Positions 6,538 to 15,670 of a DNA stretch of 38,640 nucleotides are shown one piece after another. Positions within the stretch are counted from its first letter, which is position 1. Each line of letters begins with the position of its first letter. The DNA comes from a virus. Made by a program: the position numbers and the translations under genes. The notes beneath the pieces were generated by a model. The model ran no database searches. It was not told the origin of the DNA and was given only the letters and a program-made list of their open reading frames with translations. The DNA is taken from positions 1 through 38,640 of the IMG/VR virus record IMGVR_UViG_3300044825_003787; one strand, given 5' to 3'.

Positions 6538-9500
6538 TTAGTCAATTCTAGCATACTTTTCAACCCAATGTCCAACAGGTGTCATATGTCCACCATTTGT
6601 ATAAGCAACTATTGGTACAGATATTTCAACTTTATATCCTAAACTTTTGATATAATTCTGTAAGATTGTTACATCCTGATATTCTTTTTTATGGTTACAG
6701 TTTCCATGTACCTCTATGTAAATCTGAGCGAATCGTCTTATAACTTGTTTGTCAGTTGTCATAAGAATGTCCCATTCACTTCCTTCACAATCTAATTTTA
6801 AACATAAGTTGTCACCTTCAACTTTATATTTTTCTAGGATAGTGTCTAGTCTTATCGTTTTTACAGGTAGCCCAGAAGCTTCAATTTTACTTTCTGCTCC
6901 TTTGTTTGATATAAAAACATTATAATCATCATGACTATATCCAGCTAAATTGTACGCCTCAATTTGAGGATATTGTTTTACATTCTTTAACAGATTGTTC
7001 TGATATATCTCTGAATTGGCTTCAAATGCCAGTATACGACGCGCACCTCTCTCAACTGCTAATAATGAAAACATTCCAATATTTGCACCAATATCAATGA
7101 CAGTATTATTTCTAATCTCTTCATCTTTTACATCGTATCCATTTTCAATGAATAATTCATTATAGGCTGCTGGATCTTGATTTTGAAGACTTTCTCTGTT
7201 TATTACAGTGTCATATGGCTTAGTAGCCTCAACTCTAAAGTTGGGCGGTGGGTGTGGAATTTGTTCGGCACCAGTTTTTATGTCAACATATCCTGCATTC
7301 CATAAATGTTCACGAATGCTGTCAGGCCACCACCCAAATAGGTGTGGACTGGTGATATTATCTGGTCCGCCAACACCGGTTGTATTCACAGATCCATAAA
7401 TTACGTTGGTCAGACCATAACGTTCTCCAGTGCTTGCTGTTACAAACATCTTGCAGAGAGCTTCTAAATCTGGCATTTCCATAATTAATTTACCACCGGG
7501 TTTTAAAACTCTTCGCCATTCTTGTAGTATTTCTATGCTATGATATGGATTTAAGTGTTCAAACACATGGCTTGCCAGAATTTCATTTACGGAGTTATCA
7601 TCAAAATCAAGTTTTGTAATATCCATCATAATAGCTGCTCTGTGATCATGCAGGTCTACAGATAGGTATCCTGGATAGGTAATTCCGCCTGCACCTAAAT
7701 TAAGTTTGATATTTTTATGGTATCTTTTTGTGTTAATTAAACCATTTCGTTTAACAATGTAACTTCCATATTCAGGAATGTGTTTAAATGTTTGGTTATC
7801 TCTATGCCAAATTGGAAATTGTCCTACATTTGTACCGGCTTCTGGGCTGTACTGTGTTGACGTTACCTCACCGATCTTATACCCTGCCTGTATAGTTTTG
7901 ACAGAGTAATCAATATCCTCTCCACCACCGGGGGAATATATTTCATCTAGTGGACCTATTTGGTCAAGCAGGGACTTTCGTGTCATGGCACAGAAGAAAA
8001 TAATGCAGTCATGGTCTGAGTAATCATCATGCAATTTAAGTGGGCCAACAAGTCCCATTTTTGGATCTTTGAACATGTCAGCCATCATGTTTATCCATTG
8101 ATGCTTTTGCTGTGGTAAGAGCAGTGTGTCATTATTAAGGAAGATTACAAATTCTCCCTTTACTAATGGGATTCCTTGGTTTACTGCTCTGGTATAACCA
8201 GCAGCTTCGTCCATCCACACTAATTTTACAGGTTCTCCAAGACCTTCAACATATTCGCGCGTGTTATCAGTACATCCATTTGCCACTACAATAATTTCAG
8301 TTTGAGACATGTCAGTGTATTCTAAAATACTATCAATACATGGCTTAAGTAGTTCGTCACAGCGATTATATGTTGGTATAATTATGCTATATTTGACGTG
8401 GTTTTTATTCTTATAGCGGTTAATTAATGTCTGTCTATTGCGACCAACAATGTCTCCGTATTCAGAAATTTCACCGAATGTTTTGTTATTTTTATGCCAG
8501 AGTGGGAATGACCCTATCCATGTATTGTTTTCCCAACGAACATTGTCTACACATTTCCATGTTAAACCAGCAGCTTCAACTTTCATTGTAAAGTCAATGT
8601 CTTCTCCGTAACCGGGATTAAATATTTCATCAAGCAATCCTATTTTATCAAAAACTGATTTTTTAATCATTGCACAACAGAACACAATGAAGTTCTTTTG
8701 AATGTCATGATCAAACAAGGTTAATGTTCCGGTCAGTGCCATTTTTTCATCATCTTTAAATGGTTGCCATAAAGTTTCTAACCAATAATTAGTTGGTGAT
8801 TGTAATATTTCAGTGTCATTGTTCAGTAAAACAACATATTCACCAGACGCATGTTTTATTCCAAGGTTTGTTGCCTTGGTATATCCAAGGGCCTCATCTG
8901 ACCATACAAGTTTAAATTCTTTTCCAAGGCTTTCCACATATTCTTTTGTATTATCTTTACATCCATTAGCAACTACTATAATTTCTGTGTTGCTTAGGTT
9001 TGTATACTTTTGGATGCTTTCAATGCATGGCTTTAATAGGTCATTGCAGTGATTATAAGTTGGAATTATAATTGAATATTTAGGTTTATTGGACCGTCCA
9101 TGCTTAGCATATAAAAGTTCTCTATTTCTTTTAACAATCTCAATATCTTTTACTTTGTCCATAGTCTGTACATTTCCCATATGTACTACAGGAAATTGAA
9201 TTGCAAACACACCATTATGGTAATTTTTGTTTGGTTGGTATTCAGGTACTTCAACACACTTAAACCCAGCTTTCCATATTCTTGCAGAAATCTCTGGATC
9301 ACAGAAGTAACCAGGATGAAAATCTGTATCAAACTTTCCTATTTGACGTAACACATCTGTTCTGTACATGGTGCAACCTGTGTGTAATAGTAAGCCGATT
9401 CCTTCATACTCATGTGCAAATGGACTTGAACCGCCAACGGTTGGATCTTGCAGGAAAGGCTTCTTAAGAATGTTTATCCATTCATCAACAGCTTGGTGGC

Positions 9501-10482
9501 TTAAAAAGCTGTCATTATCCAGGGTGACTGTATATTTTCCATTTGCAGCATCAATTCCAGCGTTATATGGAATAATAACACCTTGTGGCTGGTCAAACCA
9601 AATGTATCTTATTTTTGATCCAAGACTATCAAGGTATTCTCTGGTTCCGTCAGTACATCCATTGGCAACCACTATAACTTCTTTATTGGATAAATCAGTG
9701 TATTTTAGTACTGCATCTAGGCAAGGGCGAAGTGCATCATCTAGATGATTATATGTTGGGATGATAATTGAGACTTCTATTTCTTTGTTGCCATATCTTT
9801 CTTTCAAAATCTCATTATTTTTTTCAATGACACTATTCTTGCTGTTGCGGTCATCATCAAACGTTCCATTTCCCTTGTGCCATATTGGGAATCCATAGTT
9901 TACTATTCCTGAATCAAAATGACCTTTAACATCGTGTGGTACACTGACAAGCTTATAGCCGCGTTTTGCCGTTTTAATACAGAAGTCACCATCTTCACCC
10001 ATTCCTGGTGAAAATATTTCATCTAACAGTCCCACTTCCAGGAATAATTTTCGTTGCATCATAACTAACCAAAATGCCATAGCTTCATATGTGTTTCCAC
10101 CACAGTTCCAGTCAAATTTTACAGGTCCTGTAATACCCACTGAATTGCCGGTTAAAAATGGCGCAGTCAGCAGATCTATCCAACAGTTTTTAGGCTGATC
10201 AACTAGCACGGTGTCATTATTCATTAGTATTATGAATTCTCCGCGACTAGCTAAAATGCCAAGATTCACAGCTTTTGGATAACCCAGGGGTTCGTCTTTC
10301 CACACATACCGCACCTTTGATCCCAGCGATTTTAAGTAATCTTTAGTATTGTCCGTGCATCCGTTAGCAACTACAACTATTTCAGTCTGAGACATATCAG
10401 TATATTTAAAAATGCTGTTCAGACATGGTTCTAGAAGATCTGTACAATGGTTATACGTGGGTATGACAATACTATATTTCAT
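6538..10482 (-). CDS. four-module GT2 glycosyltransferase with two C-terminal methyltransferases
   Basis: 1314 residues. Four tandem GT2 modules of about 230 residues start near residues 1, 234, 466 and 696. Each opens with a variant of YSIIIPTYNHC, continues with VVANGCTDNT, and has a D-x-D-like NND (DND in module 2) and a GEDxDF-type acceptor region; module 2 has CDPEISARIW there instead. From about 924 a type-11 SAM methyltransferase follows (LNLGAGG, SVDLHD, SHVFEHL). From about 1120 an FkbM-type methyltransferase follows (VIDIGANIGMFS, LKLDCEGSEWDIL). Fused arrays like this can build a repeating polysaccharide and cap it by methylation. It heads the minus-strand glycan block. The divergent repeats argue for internal duplication. 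No membrane anchor is seen. Confidence 0.9.
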   Translation of the reverse strand: MKYSIVIPTYNHCTDLLEPCLNSIFKYTDMSQTEIVVVANGCTDNTKDYLKSLGSKVRYVWKDEPLGYPKAVNLGILASRGEFIILMNNDTVLVDQPKNCWIDLLTAPFLTGNSVGITGPVKFDWNCGGNTYEAMAFWLVMMQRKLFLEVGLLDEIFSPGMGEDGDFCIKTAKRGYKLVSVPHDVKGHFDSGIVNYGFPIWHKGNGTFDDDRNSKNSVIEKNNEILKERYGNKEIEVSIIIPTYNHLDDALRPCLDAVLKYTDLSNKEVIVVANGCTDGTREYLDSLGSKIRYIWFDQPQGVIIPYNAGIDAANGKYTVTLDNDSFLSHQAVDEWINILKKPFLQDPTVGGSSPFAHEYEGIGLLLHTGCTMYRTDVLRQIGKFDTDFHPGYFCDPEISARIWKAGFKCVEVPEYQPNKNYHNGVFAIQFPVVHMGNVQTMDKVKDIEIVKRNRELLYAKHGRSNKPKYSIIIPTYNHCNDLLKPCIESIQKYTNLSNTEIIVVANGCKDNTKEYVESLGKEFKLVWSDEALGYTKATNLGIKHASGEYVVLLNNDTEILQSPTNYWLETLWQPFKDDEKMALTGTLTLFDHDIQKNFIVFCCAMIKKSVFDKIGLLDEIFNPGYGEDIDFTMKVEAAGLTWKCVDNVRWENNTWIGSFPLWHKNNKTFGEISEYGDIVGRNRQTLINRYKNKNHVKYSIIIPTYNRCDELLKPCIDSILEYTDMSQTEIIVVANGCTDNTREYVEGLGEPVKLVWMDEAAGYTRAVNQGIPLVKGEFVIFLNNDTLLLPQQKHQWINMMADMFKDPKMGLVGPLKLHDDYSDHDCIIFFCAMTRKSLLDQIGPLDEIYSPGGGEDIDYSVKTIQAGYKIGEVTSTQYSPEAGTNVGQFPIWHRDNQTFKHIPEYGSYIVKRNGLINTKRYHKNIKLNLGAGGITYPGYLSVDLHDHRAAIMMDITKLDFDDNSVNEILASHVFEHLNPYHSIEILQEWRRVLKPGGKLIMEMPDLEALCKMFVTASTGERYGLTNVIYGSVNTTGVGGPDNITSPHLFGWWPDSIREHLWNAGYVDIKTGAEQIPHPPPNFRVEATKPYDTVINRESLQNQDPAAYNELFIENGYDVKDEEIRNNTVIDIGANIGMFSLLAVERGARRILAFEANSEIYQNNLLKNVKQYPQIEAYNLAGYSHDDYNVFISNKGAESKIEASGLPVKTIRLDTILEKYKVEGDNLCLKLDCEGSEWDILMTTDKQVIRRFAQIYIEVHGNCNHKKEYQDVTILQNYIKSLGYKVEISVPIVAYTNGGHMTPVGHWVEKYARID

Positions 10483-10508
10483 ATTATAGCCTTTCTAATA
10501 ATACCATT

Positions 10509-10537
10509 ATTCTAATATAGAAAGAAAGTTTTGTCTA
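10509..10537 (-). promoter_or_regulatory. candidate promoter of the glycosyltransferase block
   Basis: On the minus strand TAGACA-17-TAGAAT upstream of the 1314-residue gene. It sits back to back with the plus-strand promoter at 10543-10572, making a divergent promoter region. Confidence 0.4.
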
Positions 10538-10542
10538 TTAAT

Positions 10543-10572
10543 TTGATTTCTTTCCGACCAATTAACTATAAT
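10543..10572 (+). promoter_or_regulatory. candidate promoter of the 10599-12719 operon
   Basis: TTGATT, an 18-base spacer and a perfect TATAAT, ending 26 bases before the first ATG of the operon. Confidence 0.5.
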
Positions 10573-10598
10573 TAATATAATTATCGGAACTAAAATAT

Positions 10599-11117
10599 AT
10601 GATGCGTGTTGACAAAGGAAAAATCGGATTTAACTGCTCGTCCTGGGATTTATTTCATGCTGGTCACGTAACCATGCTCAAGATAGAAAAAGAAATGTGC
10701 GATTATCTTATAGCAGGACTTCAAGTAGACCCAACGATAGATAGGCCAGGAATAAAAAACAAACCAGTTCAAAGTATATATGAGAGATATGCACAGCTTC
10801 AGGCATGTAAATATATTGATGAAATCTTGGTTTATGAAACTGAGTTTGATTTGTTGCAATTATTAATGACACAAAAAATACATATTCGCTTTTTAAGTGA
10901 CGAATACCTTAATCGAGATTTCACAGGAAAGCAGTGGTGTATAAGCAACGGTATTGAATTATTTTATCATCCGCGTGAACATATCTATAGCAGTAGTGAA
11001 TTGAGAAAACGTGTGTTTGATCTTGAAACACAGAAATTAAAAGAACTAAATGTCGGTAACGACGTTCCACAACACAGCACAGATTTGTTAAAAACAATTA
11101 AGAGGACAAACACATGA
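10599..11117 (+). CDS. cytidylyltransferase-like nucleotidyltransferase
   Basis: 172 residues. The fold and motif match the glycerol-3-phosphate cytidylyltransferase/RfaE family: IGFNCSSWDLFHAGHVTML with the HxGH-type signature (HAGH), and a C-terminal YSSSELRKRV that matches the family's S-S-x-x-x-R element. Such enzymes transfer CMP, or AMP in some relatives, onto a phosphorylated small molecule to make an activated precursor. The substrate is unknown. Two ATGs occur in tandem at the start; the first is used. It overlaps the next gene by ATGA, so translation is coupled. Next to glycosyltransferases, it probably makes an activated glycan building block. Confidence 0.8.
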   Translation: MMRVDKGKIGFNCSSWDLFHAGHVTMLKIEKEMCDYLIAGLQVDPTIDRPGIKNKPVQSIYERYAQLQACKYIDEILVYETEFDLLQLLMTQKIHIRFLSDEYLNRDFTGKQWCISNGIELFYHPREHIYSSSELRKRVFDLETQKLKELNVGNDVPQHSTDLLKTIKRTNT

Positions 11118-11902
11118 TTACATTAATTGGGCATGGATATATTGGTCAAGAAATCTATAAGCGCATGGAGGTTCAAAGCTACTTTCCGATAGAGTGGATT
11201 GACCATAAATCTAAAATACCGTCAGGTACTCAACTGATAATAAATGCTGCTGGCTTTACAGGCAGTCCTAATGTTGATGCATGCGAAAAATATCGAGAAG
11301 AAACCATAGATGGAAATGTCTATTGGCCCCTTAAATTAGAATTGGAAAATCATCAAACTCCAATAATACATATTTCTAGTGGATGTGTATATACCGGGTA
11401 TGAAAAAGAGTATACAGAAGAAGATGAACCAAATTTTAATTTTAATAATGGAAGTTTTTATAGTGGGTCTAAAAGTCTTGGGCAAAAACTTCTATCACCA
11501 TTCATGAATAAATCTTACTTGTTAAGAATTAGAATGCCATTTGGTTCGTTGAGACATCCAAAGAATTTTTTAACTAAATTAGAAAATTACAATAAGTTAG
11601 TGGATTTTCGTAATAGCTTAAGTAATGTAGATGACATTTCTAAGACTGTAGAGTTTTTTGCTATTAATAAACCAACACCTGGGATCTATAATCTTGTTAA
11701 TCCAGGAAGTATTACTACCAGAGAAATTGTAGATATGATGGGCCTGTCAAAAGAATGGTTTACACATGAGGAGTTTGCATCAGCCGTCATTGCACCTAGG
11801 TCAAATTGTGTGCTAAGTTCTGAAAAGCTATCAAATATAATTTCACTTAGATCTATTGATGATGCACTAACTCATACAATACAGGAATATAATAATGTTT
11901 AA
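11114..11902 (+). CDS. sugar-nucleotide reductase/epimerase-like SDR (RmlD-like)
   Basis: 262 residues. N-terminal NAD(P)-binding motif GHGYIG at residues 6-11. A substrate-side ISSGCVYTG strand and a YSGSKSLGQ segment give the short-chain dehydrogenase Y-x-x-x-K pair. The pattern fits dTDP-4-dehydrorhamnose reductase-like or NAD-dependent epimerase proteins acting on nucleotide-linked sugars. The precise substrate is not clear. It overlaps the previous gene by 4 bases and the next by 8, so all three are one transcript. Likely part of surface-sugar synthesis. Confidence 0.75.
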   Translation: MITLIGHGYIGQEIYKRMEVQSYFPIEWIDHKSKIPSGTQLIINAAGFTGSPNVDACEKYREETIDGNVYWPLKLELENHQTPIIHISSGCVYTGYEKEYTEEDEPNFNFNNGSFYSGSKSLGQKLLSPFMNKSYLLRIRMPFGSLRHPKNFLTKLENYNKLVDFRNSLSNVDDISKTVEFFAINKPTPGIYNLVNPGSITTREIVDMMGLSKEWFTHEEFASAVIAPRSNCVLSSEKLSNIISLRSIDDALTHTIQEYNNV

Positions 11903-12719
11903 AATATTTAAAAAAATAGGTGTTGTACTATTACTTTTAGTACATTCACCTTTATTATCTGCAAATGCTCAACAACCCTCACCGCGTCCTTTAATTGCCT
12001 GCAACGAATTTCTGCCATATGGATTTCCAGTATCTACCAGCAGAGATGCTACAACAATATGCAGGTCAGCGTACTTGGTTCAGCATGACAATATTGCTAA
12101 GATACCACGTTGGGTCGCATATTCAATTAATAAAGAACAGGCAATAGGCTGTGCCAGCAGAGTTAATTCATTTTCGCCTGATCAAAGTTTGAAAAAAGGC
12201 CAACGATCAGAAACTGCAGACTATGCAAATAGTGGATTTGACATGGGTCATATGGCTAGTCATGCAGATATGAGTTGGGACCAAACCGTATCTCGTGAAA
12301 GTTTTATTTTGACAAATATTGCTCCACAGGCCCCTGGATTAAACAGAGGTGTATGGAAAACTTTAGAGACAATTACTAGGTATTGGGCACTTAATAGTGA
12401 AACTGGTATTACAGTATATACCGGTCCAATATTCAACGTAGACACAGATAAAAAGATAGGAATTAATTCTGTTGTAGTGCCATCTCACTTTTACAAAATT
12501 ATTATTCATAACGATAAAAAGAAAACAGTATCATTCAAGTTTCCTAACACTAATCAAGTTAGTAATAACCTTGCTAATTATTTAATATCAATCGCTCAAC
12601 TTGAAAAAGAAACGAAAATCAAATTTCCTGTTCCTGGACGGAAAGATGATATTTGGGTGATTTGGTCATATGATTTAAGGAGTCTTACAACCGCAAAAAA
12701 ACAAGAATGCACACCTTGA
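11895..12719 (+). CDS. secreted DNA/RNA non-specific endonuclease (NUC1/EndA family)
   Basis: 274 residues. A Sec signal peptide is clear: positively charged start, hydrophobic VGVVLLLLVHSPLLS-like core and a likely cut after SANA. The beta-beta-alpha-metal nuclease centre is GFDMGHMASHAD, near residue 116, with the catalytic His kept but the usual DRGH reading DMGH. The downstream metal-binding Asn region is NIAPQAPGLNRGVWKTLE. Such enzymes degrade DNA and RNA outside the cytoplasm. In a phage this could recycle nucleotides, clear extracellular DNA at lysis or destroy incoming DNA in the periplasm. It is last in its operon and followed by a strong terminator at 12868-12906. Confidence 0.85.
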   Translation: MFKIFKKIGVVLLLLVHSPLLSANAQQPSPRPLIACNEFLPYGFPVSTSRDATTICRSAYLVQHDNIAKIPRWVAYSINKEQAIGCASRVNSFSPDQSLKKGQRSETADYANSGFDMGHMASHADMSWDQTVSRESFILTNIAPQAPGLNRGVWKTLETITRYWALNSETGITVYTGPIFNVDTDKKIGINSVVVPSHFYKIIIHNDKKKTVSFKFPNTNQVSNNLANYLISIAQLEKETKIKFPVPGRKDDIWVIWSYDLRSLTTAKKQECTP

Positions 12720-12751
12720 CTAATCACGATAAATACACTATAGTAGTACAT

Positions 12752-12811
12752 GCGTTAATGAGCTTAGTAGTCGGCAAAATATGGAGAGGTGGGTTTCTCC
12801 CCATTTAACGC
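12752..12811 (+). other. structured leader with a 16-codon ORF
   Basis: GCGTTAA (12752-12758) pairs with TTAACGC (12805-12811), enclosing a second helix 781-788/797-804 with one mismatch. An ATG at 12758 opens a 16-residue ORF (MSLVVGKIWRGGFLPI) ending inside the 3' arm, with no clear ribosome binding site. GATAAATAC lies 30 bases before that ATG. It may be a small RNA or just part of the nuclease 3' end before the terminator. Confidence 0.35.
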
Positions 12812-12867
12812 TTAAATACAAGTTAGATGATAAATAGAACAAATAATAATAAACGATAATACAAACT

Positions 12868-12906
12868 AAAAGCTACACAGTTTGCAGCGCTGTGTAGCTT
12901 TTTCTT
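12868..12906 (+). terminator. intrinsic terminator after the nuclease gene
   Basis: AAAAGCTACACAG pairs perfectly with CTGTGTAGCTTTT across a 9-base loop, then TTTC. Strong rho-independent terminator separating the nuclease operon from the spanin genes. Confidence 0.9.
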
Positions 12907-12926
12907 TAAAAGAATATAAATAAAAT

Positions 12927-13382
12927 ATGTTTGGAAGTTTTAACTTAATTCAATTCGCTGTAATTGTAACATTAATTGGTGTTGGATATGGGTATTTTAA
13001 AATAAGTCAAAACACAATTGACAATTTAAATACCGAGAATGCTAAATTAGCATCCGACATTGTAACTTTAACAAACTCTGTTAATGAGCAAAACAATACT
13101 ATAAACTCTATGCAACAAGCTATCAATAAGCAAATAGAAGAAAATGTAAGATTACGTAGAAGTCTCACACAGAGTGAAGTGACGCGGCGCGATCTTGAAA
13201 TAAAACTCAAAAATGATAATTTAGAATTTAACGCACGTCAAAATAAACGCGCAATTGAAGAGAAGATTAATAAAGATACTCAAACTCAATTTAAAAACAT
13301 TGAAGAAATAACAGGATTAGAAAAAAAATCAGAAACTGACAATAATATACAGCCTCCTCCAGCGCCACCGAAAAAATGGTGA
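12927..13382 (+). CDS. inner-membrane spanin (i-spanin), candidate
   Basis: 151 residues. One N-terminal transmembrane segment (IQFAVIVTLIGVGYGYF), then a long heptad-rich, Asn/Gln/Glu-rich coiled coil (about residues 30-125) and a proline-rich tail (PPPAPPKKW). This is the layout of an Rz-type i-spanin, which spans the periplasm to fuse inner and outer membranes in the last step of lysis. The next gene, 4 bases downstream, is a lipoprotein that would be its o-spanin partner. Called from architecture and context. Confidence 0.75.
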   Translation: MFGSFNLIQFAVIVTLIGVGYGYFKISQNTIDNLNTENAKLASDIVTLTNSVNEQNNTINSMQQAINKQIEENVRLRRSLTQSEVTRRDLEIKLKNDNLEFNARQNKRAIEEKINKDTQTQFKNIEEITGLEKKSETDNNIQPPPAPPKKW

Positions 13383-13386
13383 TATC

Positions 13387-13731
13387 ATGAATAGAATTTA
13401 CATACTTTTAAGTGCGTTTTTGACTGTGGCATGTTCAGAGTCACAGCCATTGATAATAAAGAAGGAAGAAGTAAAAATACAGATAGAACATCCGGCTGAT
13501 CCTGTCGGAGTTAGGATGCTACCTGTAAAATATAGAGTTTTGACAAGAGAAAATCTTGATGAATTTTTAACAGAAATTGAAAAAACTCAAGGAAAAAATC
13601 CTGTTTTTATTGGTATATTATTTTCAGATTATGAAAATATAACTTTGAATCTTGGTGATTTAAAAAGATATATTGAACAGCAAAAATCAATAATAGTTTA
13701 TTACAGAAACATTTCAGCTAATACAAACTAA
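13387..13731 (+). CDS. outer-membrane spanin lipoprotein (o-spanin), candidate
   Basis: 114 residues. Lipoprotein signal peptide with lipobox LTVAC, lipidated Cys at 16. The mature part has a short linker and a domain with LPVKYRVLTRENLDEF and DYENITLNLGDLKRYIEQQ, a pattern I associate with Rz1/lysis lipoproteins of T4-like marine phages. It directly follows the i-spanin, in separate rather than nested arrangement. Longer than classic Rz1. Confidence 0.75.
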   Translation: MNRIYILLSAFLTVACSESQPLIIKKEEVKIQIEHPADPVGVRMLPVKYRVLTRENLDEFLTEIEKTQGKNPVFIGILFSDYENITLNLGDLKRYIEQQKSIIVYYRNISANTN

Positions 13732-13735
13732 TAGT

Positions 13736-14053
13736 TTACTTATTGTAGTTTCCTGATTCTGTTCTGGCAAGCTTTTCCTTGGTTCTTCCATATGCTGTTA
13801 TTCCTAGAATAGCACAAAAGCTTATATGTAAAAACCCTGCTCCTTGTAAGGTTATTGGAATCCACTGATTCTCTACCTGTCCCTGTCCTAGTACTTGTAT
13901 TATACTCCAAAAAATTGGAAAAATGATAAAATCAAAAATACATATACACATGTAAACATATCCCATAAGAGGACGCCATCGTCTGTTGATCCAATCCTCT
14001 TTTGGGGGAGTTGTAGTATCTAGTTGTATTTTTGTTTTAATTTTTGGAGTCAT
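13736..14053 (-). CDS. holin of the 3TM type, candidate
   Basis: 105 residues. After a charged N-terminal tail come WRPLMGYVYMCICIFDFIIF, IFWSIIQVLG and a segment with LQGAGFLHISFCAILGITAYGR, giving two or three membrane helices, then a basic tail. This resembles the holin family used by gene transfer agents and marine myophages. It points toward the spanin genes and ends 4 bases from the o-spanin stop, forming a lysis cluster without an endolysin in this window. Confidence 0.75.
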   Translation of the reverse strand: MTPKIKTKIQLDTTTPPKEDWINRRWRPLMGYVYMCICIFDFIIFPIFWSIIQVLGQGQVENQWIPITLQGAGFLHISFCAILGITAYGRTKEKLARTESGNYNK

Positions 14054-14087
14054 GACCTATTTATTTTAAAAAATTTTATTTTAAATG

Positions 14088-14116
14088 TTGAAACCTATGT
14101 CTTTTACGCCTATATA
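14088..14116 (+). promoter_or_regulatory. sigma70-like promoter of the phage sigma factor
   Basis: TTGAAA-17-TATATA. A leader of about 80 bases follows with two inverted repeats: CAACAGA...TCTGTTG (near 14146-14176) and GGGTA-ACG-TACCC (near 14178-14192), just before the sigma gene. Confidence 0.5.
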
Positions 14117-14202
14117 CCATAAATGAGCAAAATTCTTTGCAAAAAACAACAGATTTTACTTGAATCTTCTGTTGCAACAGGGTAACGTACCCATTCTTAA
14201 AA

Positions 14203-15663
14203 ATGGAGAAATGCGTGGATATTTTTGAAGAAAAGCCTATTAAAGTCATTAAAAAGAATGAAGGATATACTGACCCAGTAAAGCTTTATTTACGAGAGGT
14301 TGGTGGATCCCCCCTACTGACACATCAGCAAGAAATTGAAATCAGTCGTCAAATTGAAAATCATAAGAAGAACATTCTTACGCATTTATTTGATATTAAA
14401 ATGACTTCTGACACGGTTGCTGGTTGGGTTGACCAAGCAGTGTCTAATCCTCTAGTTGCAAATCAGATTTTTGATGTGGAATTGAAAGAAGACGAGACTC
14501 TTCCCTCTGAATTTATTAAGACTATTCAAGAATTTAAAGCAGCGCACGATCAATACAATCTTAATAAAACGGAAGAATTGCGGAATGTCCTGGTTGAAAA
14601 GTACATGGATCTTCCAGTTAATTTAGAGAATACTGCTGAACTTCTAAAGCAGGTTCTTGCATATAATAAGACTATAATTTCAATTGATGGTCAGCTAATG
14701 AGACTTGCAATAAGCTCTGGCATATCACGCGAATCATGGCTTTCAGAGTATTATAACCATACTGATTTGTCTTGGCTTGACAATCATGCATGGGCTGGTA
14801 ATTTTGAAAAAAACAAAAACCAGTTGGATAATTTAAACAGTAACATGCAAGATATAATGCATAAAACAGGTATGGATATCAACAGTCTGCGTAAAACACT
14901 TGATTATCTAAGAAAGCAGGCAGAAGATAAAGATGCAGCTGTACAAAAAATGGTTCGTAGTAATTTGCGACTTGTGATCAGCATTGCAAAAAAGTATAAC
15001 AACAACAATCAAACAATTTTGCTGGATCTTATTCAGGAGGGTAATATAGGTCTAATTAAGAGTGTAGAAAAGTTCAAGTGGCGGCTGGGGTATCGTTTCA
15101 GCACCTATGCTACATGGTGGATCAGACAAGCAATTGTTCGTGCAGCCAATGAAACTTTCAAAACCATTCGTGTGCCTGGGCATATTCTTGAAGCTATTAA
15201 AAAGATTAATAAAGCAACACAAGAGTATGTAGACACATATGGTAAAGAACCTAGCGATGAAGAACTTGCAACCCTTCTTAAAATGGATTCTGTGAAACTA
15301 TCAAAGATTATGCAAGTATCAAAAGAACCAGTCAGCTTGGAAACACCTGTTTCTGATGATGAAGATGCAACAATCGGGAGTTATATAGAAGACGTAAATG
15401 CAATTGATGCATTTGAAAAGATAAATTCAGATGATATCAGTAAGGTTGTGGCTTCCGCTCTTTCAACACTGAATAGCAGAGAAGAACGAGTTTTACGTAT
15501 GAGATTTGGTATTGGCACTATGGATGAGCATACTCTGGATGAAATCGGTAAAAAGTTTCAGGTAACTCGGGAGCGAATCAGACAAATTGAAGCAAATGCT
15601 TTAAAGAGGCTGAAAACACCCAACAGAATTAAAGATCTTGAATCAATTATTCAGGACGCCTAA
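14203..15663 (+). CDS. RNA polymerase sigma-70 factor, RpoD-like
   Basis: 486 residues. Region 1.2 is at residues 24-55 ([17 protein letters not shown]). A non-conserved insert spans about 60-240. Region 2 is complete from about 247 ([45 protein letters not shown]). Region 3 follows, and region 4.2 has a clear helix-turn-helix near 442-470 ([20 protein letters not shown]). This is the layout of a primary sigma factor, not of small T4 gp55-like late sigmas. The -10-reading segment ([19 protein letters not shown]) differs from bacterial RpoD (IADQARTIRIP), hinting at changed promoter preference. It should recruit host RNA polymerase to phage promoters. No strong ribosome binding site precedes the ATG. 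Confidence 0.92.
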   Translation: MEKCVDIFEEKPIKVIKKNEGYTDPVKLYLREVGGSPLLTHQQEIEISRQIENHKKNILTHLFDIKMTSDTVAGWVDQAVSNPLVANQIFDVELKEDETLPSEFIKTIQEFKAAHDQYNLNKTEELRNVLVEKYMDLPVNLENTAELLKQVLAYNKTIISIDGQLMRLAISSGISRESWLSEYYNHTDLSWLDNHAWAGNFEKNKNQLDNLNSNMQDIMHKTGMDINSLRKTLDYLRKQAEDKDAAVQKMVRSNLRLVISIAKKYNNNNQTILLDLIQEGNIGLIKSVEKFKWRLGYRFSTYATWWIRQAIVRAANETFKTIRVPGHILEAIKKINKATQEYVDTYGKEPSDEELATLLKMDSVKLSKIMQVSKEPVSLETPVSDDEDATIGSYIEDVNAIDAFEKINSDDISKVVASALSTLNSREERVLRMRFGIGTMDEHTLDEIGKKFQVTRERIRQIEANALKRLKTPNRIKDLESIIQDA

Positions 15664-15670
15664 GAAAATA

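Noticed and set aside
9368-9748. 126-residue plus-strand ORF
   Set aside because: Antisense shadow of the large glycosyltransferase gene.
14058-14067. ATAAATA boxes close to other starts (14053, 16904, 12927)
   Set aside because: They lie only about 8-13 bases from the start codons, too close for a promoter, and such boxes are common in AT-rich DNA.
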